64,000 nucleotides of DNA from Flavobacterium inviolabile (GCF_013389455.1 NZ_CP058278.1:744001-808000), one strand, 5' to 3'. Shown: positions 53,347-62,673, numbered from the stretch's first letter. Numbers and translations: made by a program. Notes: generated by a model from the sequence alone, not told the origin.

Positions 53347-54258
53347 ATGTTGGATCAGTTTTTAGGTGAACAAGGTGTTGCTAACGTTTATTTGTACTCA
53401 GCACCTTTACACATTATTATCATATTGTTTGAAATGTTTTATAGTCGTTCTCACAAAAAGAAATTCTATGAAACAAAAGATACCTTAACGAATATTTACA
53501 TGGCTTGTTTGAACTACGGTTTGGACATTATCATGAAAGCCTTTGCGATAGGGGTGATGTTTTTTTTCTATCAGCACCGCATTTTTGATTTGGAATTTAA
53601 CAGTATCTGGTACTGGATTGGCGTATTCCTGCTGCAGGACTTTGCCTATTATGTGCACCATTACGTAGACCACCATTCAAGAATGTTCTGGGCTGTTCAC
53701 GTAACACACCACAATTCAGGGTATTTTAACATTACAACAGGATTCCGATCCCCGGTTTTACAGCCGTTATACCGTTATTTATTCTTTTCACCCATAGCCT
53801 TTTTAGGTTTTGATCCGTGGCACATTATGGCCGCTTATGCAATTATCCAGATCTATGGAACCTGGGTGCATACGAAAACCGTGAAAAGCATGGGAATATT
53901 GGAATGGATATTGGTAACACCTTCTCATCACCGTGTACACCATGCTTCCAATGCAAGATACCTGGACAGAAATATGGGAATGGGCTTAATTATCTGGGAC
54001 AGGATTTTCGGAACATTTGAAAAAGAAGATCCCAACTATGAAGAAGTTCGTTTTGGTTTAACTTCCGAAATAAAAGACAAAGGTCCGTTGAATATTGTTT
54101 TCCACGAATGGAAAGATATCTGGAAAGATGCTTCCCAACCGGGAATCAAATTTACCGACCGCTTAAAATATATTTTTTATCCGCCGGGTTGGTCCCATAC
54201 CGGAGATTTTAAAACTTCTGCAAAATTAAGAGCCGAAGAAAAGGCAAATAGAAAATAA
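53347..54258 (+). CDS. Sterol desaturase/fatty acid hydroxylase superfamily protein
   Basis: A 303-residue integral membrane di-iron oxygenase with about four membrane helices and the histidine boxes HHYVDHH, HVTHHNSG and HRVHHAS, placed as the superfamily requires. It probably hydroxylates or desaturates a lipid; candidates are fatty acids or carotenoid-like compounds, but the substrate cannot be read. It is only 4 bp after glnS and is followed by a terminator, so it may be cotranscribed with glnS. Confidence 0.88.
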   Translation: MLDQFLGEQGVANVYLYSAPLHIIIILFEMFYSRSHKKKFYETKDTLTNIYMACLNYGLDIIMKAFAIGVMFFFYQHRIFDLEFNSIWYWIGVFLLQDFAYYVHHYVDHHSRMFWAVHVTHHNSGYFNITTGFRSPVLQPLYRYLFFSPIAFLGFDPWHIMAAYAIIQIYGTWVHTKTVKSMGILEWILVTPSHHRVHHASNARYLDRNMGMGLIIWDRIFGTFEKEDPNYEEVRFGLTSEIKDKGPLNIVFHEWKDIWKDASQPGIKFTDRLKYIFYPPGWSHTGDFKTSAKLRAEEKANRK

Positions 54259-54263
54259 CTATG

Positions 54264-54292
54264 AAAGACTCCTAAAACGGAGTCTTTTTTTA
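54264..54292 (+). terminator. Intrinsic terminator after the hydroxylase gene
   Basis: AAAGACTCC, 6-nt loop, GGAGTCTTT followed by T residues. Confidence 0.85.
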
Positions 54293-54538
54293 TTATATAA
54301 ATTATCTATGATTAATATAATTTTAATATTTAAAAACTATTAAAACCGACTTTAAATAAAAGCTTAAAATCAATTATTATTTTTCCTTAATATATTTTCT
54401 TATCTTTAAAAATATGATTCAAAATAAAGCCTCTAATTGAATTTTTGAAATAAACAAGAATTTATTAACGCCTTTTTAACGTATTAGCCGTTTTTATTTT
54501 CGTAAGTTTATAATTATTAATTTTTAAAAAGTGAGATT

Positions 54539-54868
54539 ATGTCAAACAACGCAGGAAACACATTATTGGCACTTTTGGCTGGAGCAGCTATCGGTGCTGG
54601 AGCAGGAATACTATTCGCCCCGGATAAAGGTTCTAAAACAAGAAGAAAAATTAAAGATGGTTTCGACAGAGAAACAGATCATCTGAAAGACAAATTTAAT
54701 GAAGCTACCCATAACCTTAAAAATAAATTCTCGAAAGCTAAATTTGATTTAGAATCTGAATTTGATCATTTAGTAGCCAATGTGGATAATAAAACAGAAG
54801 ATGTAATTGCCACACTGGAAAGAAAACTGGAAGATTTAAAAAAACAGCACGCTAAAGCAACAAAATAG
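54539..54868 (+). CDS. YtxH domain-containing protein
   Basis: A 109-residue protein with a glycine/alanine-rich N-terminal helix (LLALLAGAAIGAGAGILFAP), a conserved DKGSKTRRKIKDG motif and a long amphipathic helical tail. YtxH proteins are small stress-linked membrane-associated proteins in many bacteria; function is not defined. It heads a tight three-gene operon (6 and 2 bp gaps) with a holin-family protein and a DUF6327 protein. The 280-bp gap upstream has a terminator at its left end and no clear TAnnTTTG element. Confidence 0.85.
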   Translation: MSNNAGNTLLALLAGAAIGAGAGILFAPDKGSKTRRKIKDGFDRETDHLKDKFNEATHNLKNKFSKAKFDLESEFDHLVANVDNKTEDVIATLERKLEDLKKQHAKATK

Positions 54869-54874
54869 TAGGCT

Positions 54875-55225
54875 ATGGCTTTCGAAAAATTAAAAGAAAA
54901 TACCGAGCAGATTCAGGATAATGCCAAAGCATTATTGGAAAGCAACGTGGCTTACTATAAACTATGGTTTTTTAAAGTAGCCATGAAATCAACAACAATG
55001 ATACTTAAAATATTCCTTTTGAGTATATTTTTGATGTTGATGGTACTTTTCTTGTCCATTGCCGGAGCTTTTGCTTTAGGAAACCTGTTGGGCAGTTATG
55101 CCCTTGGTTTTTTAATCGTTGGAATTTTATATTTAATCTTATGTATCGTTGTATATTATATCAAAGATAAAATTGTGGAAGGCCCGATTCTTGAAAAATT
55201 CTCTGAATTCTTTTTCAATGACTAA
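54875..55225 (+). CDS. Phage holin family-like (DUF1469-type) membrane protein
   Basis: A 116-residue protein with an amphipathic N-terminus, two adjacent hydrophobic helices (about residues 41-66 and 70-93), and a charged tail, the layout of the Phage_holin_3_6/DUF1469 family. Despite the name these chromosomal proteins are not lytic phage genes; no phage gene is nearby. With YtxH it probably acts on the envelope under stress, which is inference from other genomes and operon structure. Confidence 0.75.
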   Translation: MAFEKLKENTEQIQDNAKALLESNVAYYKLWFFKVAMKSTTMILKIFLLSIFLMLMVLFLSIAGAFALGNLLGSYALGFLIVGILYLILCIVVYYIKDKIVEGPILEKFSEFFFND

Positions 55226-55227
55226 TT

Positions 55228-55464
55228 ATGGAAAAAAAGAAATATTCATCATACGATGAAATCAATCGTGAACTGGAAATATTAAAAATCCAAAAAGAGT
55301 TGGACTATCAACGGCTGGTATATGCTGTTGAAAAAACCAGGGACAATCTTACTCCCAGAATTCTTACATCCGGATTTATGGGTTCTGTAGGTTCTTTTTT
55401 CACCAGGTCGGGAACGATACAAAATCTTATTCTTAGCTTTATATTCAACAGGTTATTCAAATAA
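55228..55464 (+). CDS. Small DUF6327-like protein
   Basis: A 78-residue protein with a charged N-terminal half (YDEINRELEILKIQKELDYQ, coiled-coil-prone) and a Gly/Phe-rich C-terminal half (SGFMGSVGSFFTRSG). It resembles the flavobacterial family DUF6327, by memory only. It is the last gene of the YtxH-holin operon, 2 bp after the holin-like gene, and a terminator follows directly. Confidence 0.65.
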   Translation: MEKKKYSSYDEINRELEILKIQKELDYQRLVYAVEKTRDNLTPRILTSGFMGSVGSFFTRSGTIQNLILSFIFNRLFK

Positions 55465-55490
55465 AAAAGAGGCTTTACAGCCTCTTTTCT
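55465..55490. terminator. Intrinsic terminator between the DUF6327-like and SPFH genes
   Basis: AAAAGAGGCT, 4-nt loop, AGCCTCTTTT between convergent genes; the A and T runs allow action in both directions. The stem core GAGGCT also occurs in the tatA-tex terminator. Confidence 0.85.
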
Positions 55491-55501
55491 TTTGATATTT
55501 T

Positions 55502-56464
55502 TTATTCTTCTTCCTGAATCGGAGTATCGTGATTTGGCCTTGCGCCGTCATCCTTTTTCTTTTTCTGAACATTTTTCATAGCTTCACCAACCTGGTTTGA
55601 AGCTGTAAATGAAGCTACCATGTTGTTAAGCATGTCACTACCGGCCTGAGGCGAATTCGGTAATAAGATCAGGTTCGAATTGGTATCGGAACCAATTGCC
55701 TGCAACGTATCATAATGCTGTGTTACCACAATTAAGGCAGAGGCTTCCTGTGAATTAATACCTACTTTATTCAACACATCCACACTTTCTACTAATCCGC
55801 GTGCAATTTCTCTACGCTGATCGGCAATACCCTGACCTTGTAAACGCTTGCTTTCCGCTTCTGCTTTAGCTTTGGCTACAATACGGATACGGCTTGCTTC
55901 TGCTTCATATTCGGCAGCAGTTTTTTCACGATCGGCAGCATTAATTCTGTTCATCGCATTTTTAACCTGAATATCCGGATCAATATCCGTGATTAGTGTA
56001 TTGATAATATCATAACCGTAAGTAGTCATCGCTTCATTTAATTCGCGTTTTACAGCTACAGCAATATCATCTTTTCTTTCAAAAACATCATCTAATTTTA
56101 ATTTAGGAACTTCGGCACGAACCACGTCAAATACATAAGAAGTGATCTGATCATGCGGATATTCTAATTTATAGAAAGCATCATACACTTTTTCCTGAAT
56201 TACTTTAAACTGAACGGAAACTTTCATTTTAACGAACACGTTATCTTTTGTTTTCGTTTCAATAATAACATCCAATTGCTGGATTCTTAAATTCACTTTT
56301 CCTGCAATCCTGTCAATAACCGGAATTTTTAATTGTAATCCGGAATGGCGAATACTATTGAATTTCCCGAAACGCTCCACAATTGCAGACGATTGTTGCT
56401 TAACCGTAAAGAAGGAGGCTAAAAAAAGAAATACAACTATAATAATAATGGCATAACTAAACAT
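55502..56464 (-). CDS. SPFH/Band 7 domain protein (paraslipin-like)
   Basis: A 320-residue membrane-anchored scaffold protein. It has an N-terminal helix (AIIIIVVFLFLASFF), the band-7/PHB domain (~25-180; VKQQSSAIVERFGKF, QQLDVIIETKTKDNVF) and an Ala/Glu/Arg-rich coiled coil (~180-245; YEAEASRIRIVAKAKAEAE). Such proteins form oligomers in membrane microdomains and often regulate proteases. I start at the ATG at 56464; the extra upstream residues to 56545 do not fit the family. It lies 83 bp downstream of gltX. Confidence 0.9.
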   Translation of the reverse strand: MFSYAIIIIVVFLFLASFFTVKQQSSAIVERFGKFNSIRHSGLQLKIPVIDRIAGKVNLRIQQLDVIIETKTKDNVFVKMKVSVQFKVIQEKVYDAFYKLEYPHDQITSYVFDVVRAEVPKLKLDDVFERKDDIAVAVKRELNEAMTTYGYDIINTLITDIDPDIQVKNAMNRINAADREKTAAEYEAEASRIRIVAKAKAEAESKRLQGQGIADQRREIARGLVESVDVLNKVGINSQEASALIVVTQHYDTLQAIGSDTNSNLILLPNSPQAGSDMLNNMVASFTASNQVGEAMKNVQKKKKDDGARPNHDTPIQEEE

Positions 56465-56547
56465 AAGAATGTAGTTTAAAAGGTTAATTCGGTTAAGATA
56501 CAAAATAATAGAAAAAAACCTCCAATAAATTGGAGGTTTCATCATAT

Positions 56548-58059
56548 TTATAACGTACTTATTGCTTTTTGTATTCGCTGTACGGTTTCTTCTTTACCTA
56601 TCATTTCCACGATATCAAACAAGTGTGGTCCTTTTAAAGCCCCTACAAGGCTCAAACGGAACGGTTGCATCACTTTGCCCATTCCTATCTCGTTTTTCGT
56701 TATCCAGTCCTTTACAATCGTTTCTATAGTAACGGAAGTAAAATCACCAATGTTTTCAATAACAGAGATTAATTCCTGCATAATAGCTCCAGTATCTTCT
56801 TTCCAGTTTTTAGCTGCTTTTTCATCATAAGCGATTGGTGCTGCAAAAAAGAAATCGGACAAATCATATAAGTCGGTTACAAACGTAGCGCGTTCTTTTA
56901 CCAAAGCCACTGCTTTTTCAACATACGCTTTTTCAACAGTAATGCCTTTTTCTTTTAAAATCATATCAAACTTTTCTGCCAGTGATGCATTGTTTTCTTT
57001 TACAAGATAATGATGGTTGAACCATTTATTCTTTTCCGGATCAAATTTAGCACCGGCTTTATGAACACGGTTCAAATCGAATTTCGCTATCAGTTCCTCT
57101 AAAGAAAATAACTCCTGATCGGTTCCGTCATTCCAGCCTAATAAAGCTAAAAAGTTAATAACCGCTCCAGGGAAAAAACCTTTTTCTCTATAACCGGACG
57201 ATTTCTCTCCCGAAACAGGATTTGTCCAATCCAACGGAAATACCGGGAATCCTAACTTATCGCCATCACGTTTCGAAAGCTTACCATTACCAACCGGTTT
57301 TAATATCAGCGGTAAATGTGCAAACTTAGGTGCTTCCCAGCCAAAAGCTTTGTATAACAATTCATGCAGTGGGAGAGAAGGCAGCCATTCTTCACCGCGA
57401 ATCACATGTGAAGTCTCCATCAAATGGTCATCTACTATATTCGCTAAATGATACGTTGGCATACCATCACTTTTAAACAATACTTTATCGTCTAATAAAT
57501 TCGTTTCAAACTTGATGTCACCACGAATGATATCGTTTAAATGCAAGGTTTCATCAACAGGCGTTTTAAAACGAATCACATACTCTTCACCGTTAGCAAT
57601 ACGCTCGGCAACTTTTTCTGCAGCATTGGTAAGCGAATTATCCAATTGCTCCCGAACAGTATGATTGTATATAAATGTTTTACCGGTTTCTTCTGCAGTC
57701 TTTCTCAAATGATCCAGGCTTTCGGCTGTATCAAAAGCATAATATGCCCATCCGGAATTTAATAACTGATCTGCATATTCCTTATATAAGGCCTTACGTT
57801 CACTTTGACGATAAGGTCCGAACTTTTCATTTTTACCGATAGTTTCATCCGGAGCAATACCCAACCATTCCAGTGCTTCCATAATATAAACTTCCGCTCC
57901 CGGAACAAAACGATTCTGATCGGTATCCTCTATTCTTAAATAAAAGGTACCGCCATGTTTTTTAGCAAATAAATAATTAAATAAAGCGGTTCTTACACCA
58001 CCTATATGTAAAGGTCCCGTAGGACTGGGTGCAAATCGCACACGAACTGGCTTTGACAT
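56548..58059 (-). CDS. gltX: Glutamate--tRNA ligase
   Basis: A 503-residue class I synthetase that charges tRNA-Glu. It shows RFAPSPTGPLHIGGVRTAL (HIGH motif HIGG, ~8-26), the LRIEDTDQNRF signature, GEEWLPSLPLHELLY and the KMSKS equivalent NGKLSKRDGD (~257). The helical anticodon-binding domain follows. The length and signature motifs leave no doubt. A -10 element TATCTTTG lies upstream. Confidence 0.97.
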   Translation of the reverse strand: MSKPVRVRFAPSPTGPLHIGGVRTALFNYLFAKKHGGTFYLRIEDTDQNRFVPGAEVYIMEALEWLGIAPDETIGKNEKFGPYRQSERKALYKEYADQLLNSGWAYYAFDTAESLDHLRKTAEETGKTFIYNHTVREQLDNSLTNAAEKVAERIANGEEYVIRFKTPVDETLHLNDIIRGDIKFETNLLDDKVLFKSDGMPTYHLANIVDDHLMETSHVIRGEEWLPSLPLHELLYKAFGWEAPKFAHLPLILKPVGNGKLSKRDGDKLGFPVFPLDWTNPVSGEKSSGYREKGFFPGAVINFLALLGWNDGTDQELFSLEELIAKFDLNRVHKAGAKFDPEKNKWFNHHYLVKENNASLAEKFDMILKEKGITVEKAYVEKAVALVKERATFVTDLYDLSDFFFAAPIAYDEKAAKNWKEDTGAIMQELISVIENIGDFTSVTIETIVKDWITKNEIGMGKVMQPFRLSLVGALKGPHLFDIVEMIGKEETVQRIQKAISTL

Positions 58060-58937
58060 TTTTTAAAAATTTTACGCAAAGATACAATTATGCCAATTTG
58101 AATACCCAACTATTTAAAAAATTGAGCAATTAATAATGTTTATAGTATCGTTCATTTTCTGTTCATCCTATTTTAAAAGTATTTTCCGCAGGCATTCCCA
58201 TTAAAAATACCTTTGTATTACAATATTGCTAACAAGTAGATAATCCTGTTGAATTAAGTGTAGTATTCTAAAAGCAGAAATTAAATTATTACAAGCATAA
58301 TATGCTGAAAACCAGTTAAGTTTTAATCATTTTAACATTAAAATTGAACAATGTTAATACAACTTTACATTGTATTGATTTTCAGTTAATTATAAGTTAA
58401 CATATATTGTTTATAACTTTAGATAGAAAATTATAAAAGATTTTTGGTTGTATCGAAAAAAAGACTAATCCAAAACCCGGATGAAACTACCAAATCTATT
58501 TTTAAAAATTTGCTTTGGAGTTATTAAAAGTTAGTGAGTAGTTATTAACAGAAATTAACAAGTAAACTTATTAATAATTTTAAAGTAAACTGGTTTTTCA
58601 ACGATTGTTAATAACGTTTTAAAAACACTTCATTTTAAAAGAATTAACCTCAAATAACATTGTTGATAAAGCGGTATAAAATTGTATAACTCCAAAATCA
58701 TCCTAAAAAAAATAAAGTTATTGCCACAATTAACAAGCTATAATAACAACAATAATTTTTTAAAATTTTAAATTTCTTTTTTTTATTATTTTAATGTTTG
58801 TTGAAAACTATCCTTTGATAATCTTTTTTCATATTCTTGGAAAAGGAACAATTGTACTGTTGTTTGATGCAATGAAATAGTTCCTTTTCGTTTCAATTAA
58901 AATTGTAATTTTATCGGTTATAAACAATTTACGGAAT
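58060..58937. other. 878-bp AT-rich intergenic region rich in TTAACA motifs, candidate replication origin
   Basis: No gene is visible. The hexamer TTAACA or its complement occurs at 58332, 58352, 58397, 58545, 58555, 58606 and 58730, far above chance. Three 9-mers within one mismatch of TTATNCACA lie at 58542-58550, 58606-58614 and 58661-58669. Two parS-like sites lie 4 kb away. Origin function is a hypothesis; a promoter for the DUF4175 gene must also lie here. Confidence 0.35.
58077..58084 (-). promoter_or_regulatory. Bacteroidota -10 element for gltX
   Basis: TATCTTTG on the minus strand, 17 bp before the gltX ATG. Confidence 0.5.
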
Positions 58938-61900
58938 TTGGAAACGAAAAATTTGATATTTCAAAAGCTTGAAGACTTTATTAAAAAGTTTTATACGAAT
59001 GAGTTACTGAAAGGAATTATTCTTTTCATTGGATTAGGACTGCTTTACTTTTTGTTCACGTTGCTCGTGGAACATTTTTTATGGCTTTCCCCAGTGGGAA
59101 GAACAATATTGTTCTGGCTGTTCATTACTGTTGAAATCTTCTTTTTACTGCGTTTCATTTTGTTTCCGTTGTTTAAACTTTTCAAACTGCAAAAAGGAAT
59201 TGACTATTCCCAGGCTTCTGCCATTATTGGAAATCATTTTACGGAAGTAAACGATAAGCTTACTAATTTCCTGCAGCTGTCCGGTCAATCGGAACAATCG
59301 GAATTATTGGCTGCATCCATTGAGCAAAAAGCAAATACCCTGCAGCCCATTCCGTTTAGTAATGCCATTAATTTTAAAAAGAATATCAAATACCTGCCGT
59401 ATGCAATAGTCCCGTTATTGTTTTTACTTTTCTTTCTGGTTTCCGGAAATACAAAACTGATCACCGAAAGTCTGGACAGGGTAGTGCACTACAAAAAAGA
59501 ATACCTGCCACCGGCTCCTTTTGAATTTCAGATTGTAAACAATTCGCTGACATCAGAGCAGGGACAGGATTTTATCTTACAGGTAAAAACTGTTGGTACT
59601 AAAATTCCGGAGAATGCCATGATTGCCCTGGGTAATGAAAGCTATTATCTGGAAAGTGTAAAACCCGGAGTTTTTCAATATCGTTTTGAGAAAACCAATA
59701 AGAATATCGACTTCCGGCTGATAGCCAACGAAGTAACTTCAAAAACCTATGAATTAAATGTAGTTGCTGTTCCGACCATTGCTAATTTTGAAATGATTCT
59801 TACGTTTCCTGCCTACCTTGGCAAAAAAGCCGAAAGAGTACAGGGTACCGGTAATGCAGTGGTACCGGAAGGAACAACGGTTACCTGGAAAGTTAATGCG
59901 CTGGCTACAAATTCGGTAGCCTGGAAAAGTGCAAACGAAGCAAATGAACTCAATGTTACAGACAATACCTTTAGTTTATCGAAAAGAATTAATCAAAATA
60001 CAGAATACCAGATACTTACTTCAAACAAAAAGGTAAAAAACCATGAAAAGTTGCAATACCAGATTACAACTATCAAAGATCAGTTTCCTACTATATCCGT
60101 ACAATCGGCACCGGATACTTTAAAACTGAAAAAGAATGTTGTTTTAGGTCAGGTATCAGATGATTACGGATTAACGAAGCTGCTTGTTGTGTATTACCCT
60201 AAAAATAATCCGGCTCAGGTTTATCGTGGAACAATCCCGGTTAAAAAAGAAACGTTCGATCAGTTTGTTTACACCTTTCCGAACGGATTGAATATTCAGC
60301 CTGGTGTTGACTATGATTATTACTTTGAAATTTTTGATAACGATGCATTGCATAATTTCAAAAGTTCAAAATCTTCGGTATTTTCCCATAGAGAATTAAC
60401 GGCTGATGAAAAAGAAGATATGATTTTGCAGGAACAAAACAGTAATATTAACAGCCTTGAAAAATCCATTAAAAATCAGGATAAACAATTATCGGAGTTA
60501 GACAAGCTGCAAAAATTAGGAAAGGAAAAAACAAATCTTGATTTTAAAGACCAGAAAAAAGTACAGGATTTTATTAACCGTCAGAAACAGCAGGATGAAA
60601 TGATGAAAGAATTTTCTAAGAAATTGGAAGATAACCTGCAGCAATTTAATCCGGAGAAAAAAGATGAATTCAAGGACGAGCTTATGAAACGTCTGGAGAA
60701 AAATGAAAAAGAGCTCGAAAAAAATGAAAAACTTTTAAAAGAATTAGAAGACTTAACAAACAAATTAAAAGAAGAAGAACTGTTTGAAAAAATAGATAAG
60801 TTCAAGCAGAACTCTAAAAATCAATCTAAAAATCTGGAGCAGCTGGTTGAGCTGACCAAAAGATTTTATGTAGAAAAGAAAGCCGAACAGCTGGCCGGTA
60901 AACTGGATAAACTCAGTGAGGAACAAAACAAACTATCCGATAGTAAAGACAACAACCAGAAAGATCAGAATAAGATCAATTCTGAGTTTGATAAATTACA
61001 GGAAGAATTAAGAGAACTGGAAAAACAAAATGAAGATTTAAAAGCTCCGATGGATATTCCTTCCGACAAGCAGGAAGAGAAAGACATCAAGGAAGATATG
61101 AAAAATGCTTCAGATGAATTGCAAAAGCAAAACCAGTCCAAGGCAAAACCGAAACAAAAATCAGCTGCACAGAAAATGCAGAAGATGGCGAAAAAAATGC
61201 AGTCTTCCATGGAATCCGGCGAAATGGAACAAATGGAAGAAGATGCTAAAATGCTGCGACAAATTTTAGATAACCTTCTGGCATTTTCTTTTTCTCAGGA
61301 AGATCTGATGAAGAATTTCAAATCATCCGGCGACAGAAGTTTAGGCTTTAATAAGCTGTTAAAAAAACAGCAGGATTTAAAATTACAGTTCAAACATGTT
61401 GATGACAGTTTGTTTGCATTGTCATTACGGAACCCGAAGATCACCGATCTTATCACGAATGAAGTGGGCAACGTACATTACAATGTTGACAAATCCCTCA
61501 CAAGCTTTACCGATAACAACATTGGAAAAGGAGTGTCGCATCAGCAATACACGATCACAGCTTCTAACAAACTGGCCGATTTTTTAAGTGACATCATGAA
61601 CCAGATGCAGATGGAAATGCAAATGCAGATGTCTGGCGGTGGTAAAGGAAAACCAAAACCAGGAAAAGGAGAAGGAATGCAGTTACCGGATATCATTAAA
61701 AAACAGGAAGGCTTAAGCGAAAAAATGAAAGAGGGGATGAAAAAAGGTGAAAAGGCTGGTGACGGTAAACCGGATAAAAGCGGTAAAGATGGTAAAAGTG
61801 GCAAAGACGGACAAAAAGGAAATGATGGAGAAAACGGGCAGGATGGAGAAGGAGATGCCGGTCAGGTTTTAGAAATTTACAAAGAGCAGCAGCGTTTGCG

Positions 61901-62261
61901 GGAAGCTTTACAAAAAGCATTGGAGAAAGAAGGAATGGGTGGCAACGGTCAGAATGCTTTGCGTCAAATGAAAGACATCGAAAAGCAATTGCTGAACAAA
62001 GGCTTTAAAAATGAAACCTTGCAAAAGATGCTGAATTTAAAACACGAGCTTTTAAAATTAGACAATGCGATACAGCAGCAGGGAGAAGAAAACAAAAGAC
62101 AGTCGCAAACCAATAAAAAGGAATTCAACAGTACTAATAACCAATTACCTGCGGCACTGAAAGAATATTTGAATAGTGTAGAGATTTTAAATAGACAAAG
62201 CTTACCTTTGCGCCCAAATTTTAATCAAAAGGTGCAAACCTATTTTAGAAAAGATGATTAG
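58938..62261 (+). CDS. DUF4175 family large membrane-anchored coiled-coil protein
   Basis: A 1107-residue protein with three hydrophobic helices near the N-terminus (~22-45, ~53-75, ~150-170), a beta-rich part (~190-490), a long Lys/Glu/Gln-rich coiled coil (~500-790) and a Gly/Lys-rich collagen-like stretch around 945-975. It resembles the Bacteroidota family DUF4175. The start is TTG (METKNLIFQK). It overlaps ybeY by 8 bp. Function is unknown; topology suggests an envelope scaffold. Confidence 0.78.
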   Translation: METKNLIFQKLEDFIKKFYTNELLKGIILFIGLGLLYFLFTLLVEHFLWLSPVGRTILFWLFITVEIFFLLRFILFPLFKLFKLQKGIDYSQASAIIGNHFTEVNDKLTNFLQLSGQSEQSELLAASIEQKANTLQPIPFSNAINFKKNIKYLPYAIVPLLFLLFFLVSGNTKLITESLDRVVHYKKEYLPPAPFEFQIVNNSLTSEQGQDFILQVKTVGTKIPENAMIALGNESYYLESVKPGVFQYRFEKTNKNIDFRLIANEVTSKTYELNVVAVPTIANFEMILTFPAYLGKKAERVQGTGNAVVPEGTTVTWKVNALATNSVAWKSANEANELNVTDNTFSLSKRINQNTEYQILTSNKKVKNHEKLQYQITTIKDQFPTISVQSAPDTLKLKKNVVLGQVSDDYGLTKLLVVYYPKNNPAQVYRGTIPVKKETFDQFVYTFPNGLNIQPGVDYDYYFEIFDNDALHNFKSSKSSVFSHRELTADEKEDMILQEQNSNINSLEKSIKNQDKQLSELDKLQKLGKEKTNLDFKDQKKVQDFINRQKQQDEMMKEFSKKLEDNLQQFNPEKKDEFKDELMKRLEKNEKELEKNEKLLKELEDLTNKLKEEELFEKIDKFKQNSKNQSKNLEQLVELTKRFYVEKKAEQLAGKLDKLSEEQNKLSDSKDNNQKDQNKINSEFDKLQEELRELEKQNEDLKAPMDIPSDKQEEKDIKEDMKNASDELQKQNQSKAKPKQKSAAQKMQKMAKKMQSSMESGEMEQMEEDAKMLRQILDNLLAFSFSQEDLMKNFKSSGDRSLGFNKLLKKQQDLKLQFKHVDDSLFALSLRNPKITDLITNEVGNVHYNVDKSLTSFTDNNIGKGVSHQQYTITASNKLADFLSDIMNQMQMEMQMQMSGGGKGKPKPGKGEGMQLPDIIKKQEGLSEKMKEGMKKGEKAGDGKPDKSGKDGKSGKDGQKGNDGENGQDGEGDAGQVLEIYKEQQRLREALQKALEKEGMGGNGQNALRQMKDIEKQLLNKGFKNETLQKMLNLKHELLKLDNAIQQQGEENKRQSQTNKKEFNSTNNQLPAALKEYLNSVEILNRQSLPLRPNFNQKVQTYFRKDD

Positions 62262-62673
62262 TTTTAATTACGAAACCGACTTTGAATTAGAAAACGAATC
62301 CCAATATGAAAATTGGATTTCTAATGTCATTGCATCCGAAGGAAAACATGAAGGAGAGATCAATTATATCTTTTGTAACGATGATTACCTGCATAAAATC
62401 AATGTAGAATACCTGGATCATGATACCCTTACGGACATCATTAGCTTTGATTACAGTGTAGGAAACGAATTACACGGTGATATATTCGTTTCTATTGAAA
62501 GAGTTAAAGATAATGCCTTAGATTTCAACGTTTCTTTTGATGAAGAAATCAAAAGAGTAATCATTCATGGTATACTTCACTACTGCGGTTATAAAGATAA
62601 GTCTGAAAAAGACGAGCTTTTAATGCGTGCAAAAGAAGATGAGAAAGTTGCGATGTTCCACGTGGAACGTTAA
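62254..62673 (+). CDS. ybeY: rRNA maturation RNase YbeY
   Basis: A 139-residue zinc-dependent endoribonuclease family member involved in 16S rRNA 3'-end maturation. It has LDHDTLTDIISFDY and GDIFVSIERV, both typical, and the metal motif region HGILHYCGYKD (105-115). The usual third ligand of HGxLHxxGYDH is Asp115 here, not His. Translation is coupled to the DUF4175 gene by overlap. The codons for its last residues (FHVER) form a parS-like palindrome. Confidence 0.9.
   Translation: MISFNYETDFELENESQYENWISNVIASEGKHEGEINYIFCNDDYLHKINVEYLDHDTLTDIISFDYSVGNELHGDIFVSIERVKDNALDFNVSFDEEIKRVIIHGILHYCGYKDKSEKDELLMRAKEDEKVAMFHVER
62654..62669. promoter_or_regulatory. parS-like ParB-binding site inside the 3' end of ybeY
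   Basis: TGTTCCACGTGGAACG matches 15 of 16 positions of TGTTNCACGTGNAACA, with a perfect 14-bp palindromic core. It encodes the last residues of YbeY, so it is under both coding and binding constraint if real. Confidence 0.72.

Noticed and set aside
54875..55225. Prophage remnant suggested by the holin-family protein
   Set aside because: No other phage gene, attachment site or integrase is nearby, and the operon context is YtxH/DUF6327, typical of a chromosomal gene.
61606..61632. Tandem ATGCAGATG-like repeat
   Set aside because: It is a low-complexity Gln/Met coding stretch of the DUF4175 protein (QMQMEMQMQM), not an independent repeat element.
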